Part shown: positions 1-8,941 of the stretch, in pieces
How positions within the stretch are numbered: the first letter of the stretch is position 1
Layout of the letters: the number at the start of each line of letters is the position of its first letter
Assembly: GCA_004431415.1 (NCBI GenBank)
Contig: QPMI01000274.1
Span: 1 to 26,063, forward strand
Length of the DNA: 26,063 nt
Direction of reading: 5' to 3'
Origin: Cyanophora paradoxa
Taxonomy: Eukaryota; Glaucocystophyceae; Cyanophorales; Cyanophoraceae
Notes under the pieces: model-generated
Seen by the model: only the letters and a program-made list of their open reading frames with translations
The model's database searches: none
What the model was told of the DNA's origin: nothing
Translations under genes and position numbers: made by a program

Positions 1-13
1 GAGGCACTACTGT

Positions 14-168
14 TTAAGGCGACTCTAGATCTGTCCAGTGTGTAAGGCACGCCGTGCGGAGGAACGCCCCGCGGAAGATCTCGCTCGCGAAAAAGATCCA
101 CTCGCCGTACGCGTCCTCGTACACCTTGCAACTGGAGGTGGGCCGGGGGTCGTAGGCCAGAGGCGATG
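14..168 (-). CDS. Tentative 3' terminal exon, unknown protein, at window edge
   Basis: Read on the minus strand, this stretch is open with natural-looking residue use (for example CKVYEDAYGEWIFFASEIF, then RGAFLRTACL) and ends in a TAA at 16-14. The start at 168 is a guess: an AG that could serve as a splice acceptor, with a stop in the same frame a little further upstream. I recognise no domain. It would be the last exon of a minus-strand gene whose earlier exons may include those at 358-615, but no clean donor/acceptor pair links them. It could equally be an isolated open stretch in GC-rich DNA. Confidence 0.28.
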
Positions 169-357
169 CTCCGGATCCGGATTTAGTTTCGTGTTCTCCG
201 AATCGAAATTAACCTGCAGCTGCGCATGCGGAGAAAATCCTGCGCATGCAACCGAGGCCCCCACACTGTATCCGACATGAGCCTGCGCGGGATTGTAAGG
301 CGGCGCGGGCGGCCCTAGGCCTAGCGCAGCAGCGGCGGGCCTCGAGGGAGCGGAGGC

Positions 358-615
358 TCAGCTCGGGGGCTCGGGGGCCAGCGCCGGGACGGCGGCGAAG
401 GTGTCGGAGCAGAGCCGGAGCTCGCCCTTGGCCCCCGGGGGAAGAGAGAGGAGGCGGAGATCTAGAGACAGAAGGGATGGTCAGCATGGCCGGGGAGGGC
501 CGGGCGGCGATCGCAAGGAAGCGGGTGCCATGCTTTACTTTGGAGCCTCCCATGACCTCCACGTCGCGGAGGCGCCCGGCCTCGCCCCTGCCGGGGCTCC
601 CCTCCAGCCAGTGCT
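358..615 (-). CDS. Tentative pair of exons, unknown protein
   Basis: Two possible minus-strand exons are 615-539 and 461-358, separated by a plausible 77-bp intron (donor GTAAAG at 538, acceptor TCTGTCTCTAG ending at 462). The upstream exon reads EGSPGRGEAGRLRDVEVMGG. The downstream exon has two usable frames: one containing KGELRLCSDTFAAVPALAPE with a stop at 360-358, the other a Pro/Arg-rich frame stopping about 40 bp further on. The phase across the intron favours the second, less protein-like frame, so the model is weak. The area is very GC-rich and contains one isolated GCGATCGC (507-514). Confidence 0.22.
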
Positions 616-1170
616 CTGCAGTGTTAATTCGGGATCTTTGAAAGGGCGCCGGCGCGCGGAATTTGCAGAAGAATGGCGCTAGCGTTAGCGCTCCGGTTGC
701 GAGAACCGACGTTGACGCATTTGAAAGGAAAGAAGAAAGTCCACTTTGGAATCGGTTGTTAGAGTAAATACACGTTGACGTGCAAGCGCCCTAGTAGTTC
801 GCCTCAGCGAATATCTGGCTTCGATCCTATAGCTAGTGATTTGTACACACTGCATGCGCACACACGTACAGCCTCCCGTTCCACGCGCTATATGAAATTT
901 AAAGGGACTGCACAGCTAGTAGTCGCGTCGAGCTGCAGCTGGTGCCTTCACTTAGCTGTAGGGCGTCGAGTCGTCTGCATGCGCAGAACACGAACATGAA
1001 CATGAACTTAGTCATATCGTATCACGGATTGTGAACGTACACCGTACGTGCGCGTGTCCGCGAGAAAAATTAATACTCACTATGGCTAGCTCTAGCTGTA
1101 GATTTGCATGTAGAGGCGTGGCCTGGCGTGCTAGCTCGTCTTTGATTTTCTAAATTGGGCCATCGCCTTC

Positions 1171-1209
<39 letters not shown>

Positions 1210-1483
1210 GGGTTCCGAAAAACCAGGATCAATATCCAGCCAATCCGAAAACAGATAATATATGAAGGACTTACAGCCGTGCAGCTATTGAAAGCGTTTT
1301 GCGATATAATTATAAAGCGTACACAATTTAGTATTTGAAAAATTCGAAGGCTAGCGACTGGCCATGGAAGCGAACGCACACGTGCACTGTACAGCTGCTG
1401 CAGGTTCGAATTTCGAAGGTACGCTCCGCGGTACATGTGTAGGCATGCGCAGGCCCCTAGATGTGCAGAGTGCACGTGGAAGC
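616..1483. other. Non-coding stretch with a C35 homopolymer
   Basis: I see no convincing gene here. The sequence is a mixture of AT-rich and CG-rich segments. It has a C35G5 run at 1173-1212 and three copies of the 9-mer TGCGCATGC or its complement (852-860, 977-985, 1443-1451). Confidence 0.6.
1173..1212. repeat. C35 homopolymer followed by G5
   Basis: Thirty-five consecutive C (1173-1207) are followed directly by five G. The true length is uncertain because long homopolymers are poorly measured by any sequencing method. Such a run can form an i-motif on this strand and G-quadruplex structures on the other. Confidence 0.9.
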
Positions 1484-3382
1484 TTAAGCGCAGTACGTAT
1501 ACGTCGCAGCGACGGAAGCCGCCGCGAAAAGTCCGGTGATCAGCCGCGAGGCGGCGGCGCCGACGATGGCGGCTGAGATGAACGGAATGTAAACCACGCC
1601 CGCGGCCGCAGCTGTGGAGTCCATGTGAAGGCCTGCGAAACGACAAGCGATTCCGGTTTCAGCCCGAGGTATTCTTAAGCTTTGTATCGAACGGAAATTC
1701 AAAAAGGCGAAACACACGTTCAGCAACGTGAAATCCGCCTGCGTTAAAACATTGGTCTCGTCAGCATTTGTGCAACTACTAATGGTACAATCTTATAATT
1801 AAGTACATGTACAGGAATCGGATATCGACGACGCACGAAAATGCCGATGGGGCTGCTGAACCGAAGGGTGTAGCTCGTGCTTGGAGTAAAAGCATCCGCA
1901 GGCTGCAGCATGTGACCCATGATCAGCATGTGAATAAAAATTGATTTTCATTCAAATCCGCAATATATATATAATGCTTTCGAATTCCCATTCACGCACC
2001 GCCAGCACAGAGCGCTTTGCACTGCGTCCGTTATTCACGTTGACGTTAACATTGCATGCCGAGACAGATGGTATGCCTGCACGCGAACGTGCCACTGTCA
2101 CGCGTACGACCCCCTCGCGCGCGTCGATGTCTTGCGGCGCAACGCACGGAACGTAATTAGAGTCGAGCTGACGATCGTGCCGTTGATGGCCTTGCACTCG
2201 CGATTGTTGGTTCCGGATCCGGACACGATGAACACGTCGATGCTCGCAGGATGGGGACCGGGGAAGTTCTGCGAAATCAATCACGTGTGACTGCTTGAAC
2301 GTGAAAAATATATAAAGAAACAATCATGCATGTATGGGGGATTCGTTTTCAAAAATCGAGCTCACCTCTCCCGTGACACTAACCTCGCCGCCACCCGCCT
2401 GAGGGCACGAACAACGGGCGTCCTGACGTCCGCCGTGTTGGTGACGGGGTCGAAGGCGAGGTTGAAGCTCGCGCCAATGCCCTGCACGACGATCCTGGTG
2501 ATGTTCTGCGCACGCGCAGGAGGTCAGAGGCAGCGCCGCCAGGAGAACTTCAGTTTCTAGTCAGCTGCGCGTGCGGTTTGGAGCGCGCACCAAACGCGGC
2601 GGCTTGGGCGTGGCCGTTGGCGAAGGGGAGGGGCTCGGGGAAGGAGTGGCCGCGGCCGTGGCGGACGGCGATGTCGCAGGCGTCGGGGACGGAGTCGTCA
2701 GGGCCGCCGGGGAAGGCGTCGCCGAAGGGCTGGGCGTCGACGAGGGGCTGGGGCTGGCCGACGGCGTCGCGCTCGGGCTCGGGCTGGGCGAAGGCGTCGG
2801 GGGGTCCGCGCAGGCGCCGTTGACGACCGTTTTGCCCGCCGCGCAACAGAAGTTGGAGACGTTGACGAGGGGCGGCTGGCAGATGCACACGGGGCGCATC
2901 GCCGCGAACCAGTAGCCCGCGGGATCGGAGGCGACGAAGCGGTCGCGCTCTGGGAAGCAAGCCGCCGGGCGCGAGTTGACGTTTTCAAGGGTATCGAATG
3001 CCGAATCCCATTTTGGTTTGCCGAGTGCATCTGGGTTATCATACGGACTGACGTCGCTGTCGATTGCATTTGTGCAGTTGTACGTAGTGAGAATCTCCTG
3101 CCCGGCGGTGCAATTTGTTTTGATGCAGTAGCTCTCGCCATCGAACTGCTGCACCATGCCCCCGGCATCGACGCAGTCGAGGGATGAACACTGTAAGCAG
3201 TCCGTCGTATCGCCTGGGTTGATGATGATGGAGCGGTCGTATTCCGCGCATTGTGAGCACTTGCCGAAGACCGGCGCCGGAGCAAACGCCGCCACGTATA
3301 CGACGATGATGGACACTGAGAGCTCGAGCGCCCGCCGCAGCTGAACCGAGGCCCGCGCCACCGGCCGCGCGCGCCGTCCCAT
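1484..3382 (-). CDS. Secreted/membrane glycoprotein: Cys-rich ectodomain, Ser-Pro linker, hydrophobic C-terminus
   Basis: This is a multi-exon minus-strand gene. Exon 1 (3382-2591) opens with [12 protein letters not shown], an Arg-rich n-region, then a hydrophobic stretch around [16 protein letters not shown] and a likely cleavage site before KCSQC: a signal peptide. I preferred this Met over the one 39 nt upstream for that reason. A Cys-rich domain of about 150 residues follows (pairs such as CSQC, CLQC, CICQ and FCC) with several N-x-S/T sites. Next comes a Ser-Pro/Thr-Pro linker of about 65 residues (2600-2800) resembling hydroxyproline-rich algal wall proteins. Likely later exons: 2505 to about 2366 ([19 protein letters not shown]), 2268 to about 2150 ([15 protein letters not shown]), 1902-1837, 1738-1718, and a terminal exon 1632-1484 with two hydrophobic stretches that could anchor the protein. 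The 2590-2506 intron is in phase; donors downstream of exon 2 are less certain. The specific function is unknown. Either one gene or two adjacent genes is possible. Confidence 0.6.
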
Positions 3383-3842
3383 CGCTGAGATTCGAGTCGA
3401 GGAGAAGCTGCAGCTGATCAATATCGATATCGACCAATATGGTCTCTAATACTCTCTACTATAATTATGGAGAAGTCATTGCTAGTCAAGCTTAAGCCTT
3501 TTTCGCTCATGAACGGCGGACTCGCCGAGTCGGGAGGTCGAAGGCCGCTGCGACCCTGTGCCGCAGTGCGGGCTGCACTGCGGCCGCTGCGGCGAATCAT
3601 TGAATTGGCCGGGCAACGTTGACGTGCCAACGTTCAACGGTCACCGGTTAACTTGCCGAATTGGCAATTCTTAACACCTCGGAGACTCGAGCTCGGATCC
3701 CGGAGTCTAACTTCTCCCGATCGATACGAGTATATCATCCCATGATGATCAGCCCAACCCCCTTATGTGCGCGATTCGTGCCTTCTCCGATCAGCCCTAA
3801 CTTAGTGAGTCAATGAGTAGGCTAGTAGCCTACCGCCAGTGG
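3383..3842. other. Intergenic, 5' flank of the Ser-Pro-rich gene
   Basis: No open coding stretch or RNA gene is recognisable. It should contain the promoter of the minus-strand glycoprotein gene. Short inverted words occur (for example TTGCCGAATTGGCAA near 3652), but nothing I can assign. Confidence 0.5.
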
Positions 3843-3850
3843 TCCGCCAC

Positions 3851-4239
3851 TAGGGTTGCCTGTCAATTGACATGTCAGTCTACCCTGTGGACATTGACAT
3901 CGGACATTTGACATGTCAACCGACATGTCAATTGACATTGATTATTATATTATATTATATTATATTATATTCCAAAAGTGAGGCGGCGGGCAGCTTGGGC
4001 GAGGTCCTCAGCGCCTCCCCGCTGCCCTCTGCCTCCTTCCTAACATCAGAAACGTGCTGCTAACGCTTGCAGAGTGCTGCTTACATGTTTTTAATCATGA
4101 TTTGCATGCGTTTTGGCTTGTTTGGAGGGGTATCCCCCCAATGTCAATGGACATGTCAACCGGACCCGTGGACATTGACATGACATGTCAACTGACATTG
4201 ACATGTCAATGTCAATTGACATCGGACACGGCAACCCTA
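3851..4239. mobile_element. hAT-type MITE with perfect 8-bp target duplication
   Basis: The element begins TAGGGTTGCC and ends GGCAACCCTA, a perfect 10-bp terminal inverted repeat. It is flanked on both sides by the same 8-bp sequence TCCGCCAC (3843-3850 and 4240-4247). An 8-bp target duplication with TAG/CAG-type ends is characteristic of the hAT superfamily. Both subterminal regions are packed with TGACATGTCA and CAATTGACAT words in both orientations, which look like repeated transposase-binding sites. An ATATT microsatellite lies at about 3941-3971. At 389 bp there is no coding capacity, so it would have been moved by a transposase encoded elsewhere. Confidence 0.9.
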
Positions 4240-4287
4240 TCCGCCACTGGTCCGCCAGGCTACCGGTACGGCGGTACTAGTAGTAGG

Positions 4288-4627
4288 TAGAGGTGGGGCT
4301 CGAGCGCAAATCGGCGGCTCGAGCCGGGCTCGAGCCGACACCCCTCGAGCCGCGGGCCGGCTCGAGCCGCCCGAGGTCGGGGTACACAGTCCTCGCCTTA
4401 TATAATATTCGATATATATAACAAAAACCTATATACAATAGCTAGCCGGCTCGCCGGCTCGCCGGCTCGCCCATAACAAAACCCGACCTGGCTCGAGCCA
4501 GCCGCGCCATACCCCTCGAGCCGGCTTGCTCGAGCCGGCCCGCGTGGCCAGAGGTCCGGCTCGACCGGCCGGCCCCTCGGCCCGGCCCGGCCCGGCTCGA
4601 GCCAGCCCGGCTCGAGCCCCACCTCTA
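4288..4627. mobile_element. hAT-type MITE rich in GGCTCGAGCC
   Basis: The left end TAGAGGTGGGGCTCGAGC and the right end are an 18-bp perfect inverted repeat. Flanks are GTAGTAGG (4280-4287) and CTAGTAGG (4628-4635), an 8-bp target duplication with one mismatch. About ten copies of the CTCGAG core, mostly within GGCTCGAGCC, fill both subterminal regions. The centre is AT-rich (about 4395-4445). At 340 bp it is non-coding. It lies only 32 bp from the neighbouring element's target duplication. hAT assignment rests on the 8-bp duplication and the TAGNG start. Confidence 0.82.
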
Positions 4628-4635
4628 CTAGTAGG

Positions 4636-4973
4636 AAAGTCTGGACTCCGGCCCTGGAGGCTGGAGGCTGGAGCCCGTACTGTGCGCCAGTACGTGTGCG
4701 TCACACACCGGGTGTACGCGTGTACGGTACCCAGTGTACTACCCACATCTCGGGCCACATCCTCGGCCACATGTCCTACGGTACTGATCATGAGCCATAT
4801 GCATGTTGTATATATACTATATGTATGACGATTTTTAGACTCTGGAATTCGAATCTTTTTTTAATCATAAATCCGGAACCTTGACTTTCGAGCTGGATGG
4901 AATCGCCGCTGCATGCGCAGCTGGATCCGGAATTCGAAATTGCCTGGAATTTTGATACTGTACTAGTACTACT
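4636..4973. other. Intergenic spacer between MITEs
   Basis: I see no gene. The spacer holds one GCATGCGCA (4911-4919) and ends with the 20-mer GATACTGTACTAGTACTACT (4954-4973), which is repeated exactly at 5660-5679 beyond the next element. Confidence 0.5.
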
Positions 4974-5619
4974 CAGTGCTGTCATTATAATGTACGTTTA
5001 TAATTAATGACATTATTTAATGCCCATGAAGTACATTAATTATAAACCGGCGTAAATAATGGACATTATTTAATGTGGGGGGGTATTTTTGGCGCGAAGT
5101 TGATCTCTGACCTTCTAACAGCTTAACAGAGCCGCCGGAACGCTTTAAATCACTGTCGGAGTGGTTCTCGCTGCCTTGGAGAGGTCGACGTGTTGGAGGG
5201 GGTATACGTACATCGACCCCATCCCTTGGCGTGGCGGAGCTGAAGGGGGGCGCACGATCAACGCTCAAACGTTCTATATAAGCCGATAAACACTTCCTTG
5301 AAACTTAGGAAGGCTTTACAAGCTTACAAGCAACTTAGGAAGGCTTAGTTGAGGTGCTAGCTGGATGAGTCTCAGTGAGGCCTTCCTGCAGCTGGGGCCG
5401 GGGCTCCAGGCCTAGGCCATCTCCAGCCTGCCAGGAGGGTCATAAACGACTAGGGACATGCTCTTGCGCCGTTAGATAGTGTTCGCAGCGCCAAAGACGA
5501 GCGGAAAGTGCGTTTAAACGTAATTAATGAGTATTTAATATAATAATACATTATAATACATTATAATGCCTCATTAAATAATGCCCGACCTCCCGTGTCC
5601 ATTATAATGAACAGCACTG
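4974..5619. mobile_element. Probable hAT-type MITE, AT-rich termini
   Basis: The left terminus CAGTGCTGTCATTATAATG matches the reverse complement of the right terminus with one extra T. CATTATTTAATGCCC near the left end and its inverted form near the right end (5572-5586) extend the inverted symmetry. No clean 8-bp duplication is present: flanks are GTACTACT and GTACAGTG, while GTACTACT does occur 8 bp further right at 5628-5635, so the right junction may have been altered. The CAGTG start is compatible with hAT. At 646 bp it has no convincing coding sequence. Confidence 0.65.
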
Positions 5620-5909
5620 GTACAGTGGTACTACTACTGCTAGTATGATATTACGGCATGATACTGTACTAGTACTACTAGTATGATACGAATCGACTTT
5701 TTTCATGGATTCCACCTTTTAACTTGCCAAGTTGCCAAAAAACAAAACAGTGAAGAAGCCTTTGAAGTCTTTGCAATTGTTTTTTGAACGATTCGAGCCC
5801 GATCGCGACGTCCAACGTCGTCCATGATGACGCCGCATGACGGACCATTGACGGTCCATGACGGTCGATGATCGATTGAACTCATTGGAGTTCTGCGCAT
5901 GCTCGTGAG
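5620..5909. other. Intergenic spacer
   Basis: No gene is seen. It contains repeated ACTAGTAT/GTACTACT words at 5620-5690 and a run of TGACGG/CCATGACGG words at about 5820-5870. Confidence 0.5.
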
Positions 5910-6331
5910 CAGGGCTGTCAACATTTTACGCCCCCAAAATGGACCAGAAAATTTTGAGGAATATTCCGGGAACGCTGCGAACGCGTTGCGCATGCGCGCC
6001 GTAGACACACGTTCAAAGCTGCGAAGCACTAAGATAACATCACAATAAGCATTCTGAGAGACGTACGGCATATAGTCTTTTGGAGCTTTGAAACCGAAAT
6101 GCAAGGCCCTTGGTGGGTCAGATGGGGGGGGGGGGGGGGGGGCGCAGCCGCGCAGTATACATTCGAATTCCCCCTGCAAATGTTTTTTAAACGGCCGCGG
6201 GAGTCGCGGCGGGAGTCGCGGACCCGAAAGTTTTCCCAAAATTTTCTAATATTTAATATTCCGGGAACGTTCCAGGCTGATCCCGGAATATTCCGGCTGA
6301 CAGGCAGTGACAGGATGCACTGACAGCCCTC
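5910..6331. mobile_element. Probable hAT-type MITE with internal G19 run
   Basis: The left end CAGGGCTGTCA and the right end TGACAGCCCT are inverted copies. The left flank is CTCGTGAG (5902-5909). At the right, CTCGTGAC begins at 6329, overlapping the last two terminal bases, as expected if about three bases of the right terminus were lost; the duplication is then 7 of 8. GGAATATTCCGGGAACG-like words occur near both ends in inverted arrangement. A G19 run (6124-6142) lies in the middle. There is no coding capacity. Confidence 0.68.
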
Positions 6332-6449
6332 GTGACTCAGAGTCGTGAGTCGTGAGTCGTGTGACCGTCGGACGGCTCGTTCTTCATCTTCTAACTTGAA
6401 CGGATCCGGAGCCAGTTCAGATCATGTGCCGTCGACGTCGAGGGTCGAA
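6332..6449. repeat. Short GTGAGTC tandem words between MITE and GCGATCGC block
   Basis: GAGTCGT/GTGAGTC is repeated about four times at 6336-6362. The rest is non-coding as far as I can tell. If the downstream plus-strand gene has a first exon before the GCGATCGC block, it would lie here, but no ATG plus donor pair is convincing. Confidence 0.5.
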
Positions 6450-6767
6450 TCTGACCGGCGATCGCTTGCGCAGGAGCTGCTTCAAGTTCGTCGCACCAGC
6501 CAACGCCAACGCCTGCAGTGCGTGCCCGCCTCCCGTAGCGCTGCGAGCTTGCTCGCATAGAGATTCTCTATTCAATTGGATCGCTAGATCTGCCCCGCGC
6601 ATAGAGCCTTCTCATTGCTCGGCGATCGCTTTGTGTTCGGCGCCATACCCAGCGAGTCCGACCTCTAACAAAGAGCTGCTGGGCCGGCGATCGCTTCTGG
6701 GTTCTCAGTTCTAACGGTCGCCGCGGGCTTGACGTCCACCGCCTTCTCATTGGCCAAGCGATCGCTG
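6450..6767. repeat. 318-bp GCGATCGC module, solitary copy
   Basis: This block reads as identical in sequence and length to 11515-11832 inside intron 1 of the array gene, while both flanks differ completely. It holds four GCGATCGC octamers (6458, 6622, 6687, 6758). The shared sequence starts TCTGACCGGCGATCGC and ends AAGCGATCGCTG, so an octamer lies at each end. No stable reading frame is conserved with codon-like bias. It lies immediately 5' of the plus-strand gene at 6881, as the array copies lie in the 5' intron of their gene. Confidence 0.9.
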
Positions 6768-6880
6768 AACTTGGATGAATGGGCAATAGGTGGTAGCCAG
6801 GTGCTGCTTGACCCCCGGTTTCTGGGCGGCGCGATCGAGGGAGTTCCTGGACACGGTTTTACTTTTACAAGCTGTGCGGA

Positions 6881-8928
6881 ATGCATGCTCGTTGCTTTGG
6901 CGAAGAAGCGTGGTCGCTCTGGGAGTTCTCGCGAGTGCTGGTGTTCTTCTTGGGTACAGCTACCCCGCCAATTACCTGTACCCAGAGGAGCGCCAACGTA
7001 CACTTTCAGAGCGTCCAGAGCGCCAGATACGGCATCGCATTCGCATGCTTCACGAAGGACATGGAGTTCCGTCTGCCGCCCGACCCGTTCGGGCCACCGG
7101 GACAGCCGCCTGCGCCAGCGCGGCCGTCTGAGCTTCCAGCTCCGACCTGGTGGGTTGCTGTGCTTTGAACATGCTTCTTGCTTCTTACTTGTGTCAGGCG
7201 ACCGCCGGCTCCGCCGCCTCTTCGGGCCGCGCCACAAGTTCACGGGTTGAACATGCCCTCGCTCGCAGCCTCATTCAGTGCGCCCGTACGACTTCAGTGT
7301 GCGTGAAGAACCTTTGTTTTCACAGTTCCGCCTCATCCGGTCGCGCCCGACTGCTGTAGCTAACTTCGTCGCCGCAGTGCCGTTGCCGTTTCCATCGCTT
7401 CTGGGGCCGCCGGGCCAGAACATCTGGCTCGAGAAACGTGCGCTTTTGCATGCTTGACTCGCCGGTTCGCTTAAACGCGACCGCAGGCGTCCAGTCGGGC
7501 CGTCCGTGGGGAACAAGGCCGTCCCACTTGTCGCCCAGAGCTCAGTACATGGCGCCCCGTGCGCATCTCCGTGCTCCGCGTTTGTGTTTGCCATGCTTAT
7601 AATGATGTTCCGCAGCGCTCCTGGCGCCCCTGCGCCGTCACTTGCTCCGCTTGCGAAGTGGGTTCTTTCCCATTTAAGCTCTTCTCTTGCACGGTTTTGC
7701 GCTGACGCGTTCGCCGGCAGGCGGGCGAAGAGCGATGACAAAGGAGCCAAGTCAGTTGCTTTCCGGTACTTTTGTCCCGACTTCCACCCTGTTCCTCGAT
7801 GCACAGCCTTACTCTTCTTCCTTTTCCTTTTCACAGGTGTGACTGGATGGGCTTTCCGGCGGCTGTTACTCTCATGATCAGCTGCATCGTCGATATCGGA
7901 TTGGAACTGAGGCTCAAGGATACCGCCAGGAACACTGTCGAAACAGATCATGTCACCCAAGCTTTCAACAAGTTTCTTGCCCAAGGTGTCCTGGTACGCT
8001 GACACGGTTGCATTTTCTTCAAGGCTTTGTCTCTGACATGCTTCCCAGCGGGACAACATCAGGCCCTTCGTCCTGGATTTGCAGGGGCTCGACATGTCGG
8101 CAGGGCGCACGAAGTTCCTCCGCAGGTGGCAGAAGGTGGTCAAGTACTACCGCATCTACAACGAAGCAGAGAAGAGCGGAAAGAAGCTCACAGATGCAGA
8201 TTTCCCGTTGAACTTCCAGCTCACACCACAAGACTACATGGTACCCGTCCTGCTCTGCTCCCGACAGCGTGTTCTGGCTGATCACGACGTGATACACTAG
8301 AAAGTCAAGCCCTATCTTGATGGTGCGCCAGAGGAGAACCCACATTACTCAATGGAGTCCGATGGAGATCGGGTTTGCGAAGATTGTGTTTTAATTCCGT
8401 ACCCCCCCGTTGACTTTTTCTGCAGGATCTTCACCCAGTACCGGCTTCATGGCTCCCCTCCTCACAGCTGCAGGAGGAGGGGTCAAGCTCGAGGTGTGCA
8501 CTGTCTTCCTTTCTTCTATCTCTACTGCTGCATGCCTTCAACTGATTTTCTTGCAGTTCCAGCCCCGCAAAGCCGGGGCGCCCGCCCAGGCCTGGCGAGG
8601 GATTGCGAAGTCGCAAATCAACAAGCGCAACCCAACTCAGGTGGCAGCTGAGGGGATGTCAAAGCTTTCAGCCAGTGTTGACCGGGTTGGAGATCAGCTC
8701 AGCCGCAGCAATGAACTTCGTGAACGGGCAGCCGAAGAGCGGGCGGCGGAGGCTAGGGAACGGGCAAAGTTCCGTCGGTTTCTGGTGCATTCTGCAACTG
8801 CTATACTCTTGCTCAGTTCTTTCTTTATTTTACCCACACAGATGGAGCAAGCTAAGAAGAAGGAGGGGCTGGACAAGCGTCCCCGTGAGCCGGGCCCAGA
8901 CTCGGACCAGGAGGGGACGCTATCCTAA
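6881..8928 (+). CDS. Harbinger-associated partner protein (second ORF), spliced
   Basis: Twelve exons are proposed: 6881-7149, 7198-7298, 7378-7437, 7487-7558, 7616-7657, 7721-7754, 7837-7993, 8049-8240, 8301-8372, 8426-8493, 8557-8784 and 8842-8928, with GT-AG introns of 48-82 bp. Phases agree at every junction except around the 68-bp exon 8426-8493, which is one base off. The product is about 460 residues. Its middle is basic and helical (KFLRRWQKVVKYYRIYNEAE). The C-terminal 100 residues are charged and coiled-coil-like (ELRERAAEERAAEARERAKF), ending GPDSDQEGTLS. The layout recalls the second, DNA-binding protein of PIF/Harbinger transposons, which helps import and targeting of the transposase; I see no clear Myb motif, so this rests on context. 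It ends 13 bp from the stop of the convergent transposase gene. The start Met is uncertain and an exon before the GCGATCGC block is possible. Confidence 0.6.
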
Positions 8929-8941
8929 CCACTGGAGGCCG

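Noticed and set aside
246-641. 131-codon plus-strand open frame
   Set aside because: It is Arg/Pro-rich, as expected of random GC-rich sequence. The minus strand has better splice sites and composition, though that model is also weak.
7271-8143. 290-codon minus-strand open frame
   Set aside because: The plus strand here carries a chain of exons with matching GT-AG sites and phases leading to a coiled-coil C-terminus. The minus frame covers several of those introns and lacks a recognisable domain.
8785-8841. Transmembrane helix (HSATAILLLSSFFILP) in the Harbinger partner protein
   Set aside because: GTGCAT...CCACACAG is a phase-0 intron of typical length, and its removal joins two charged helical segments.
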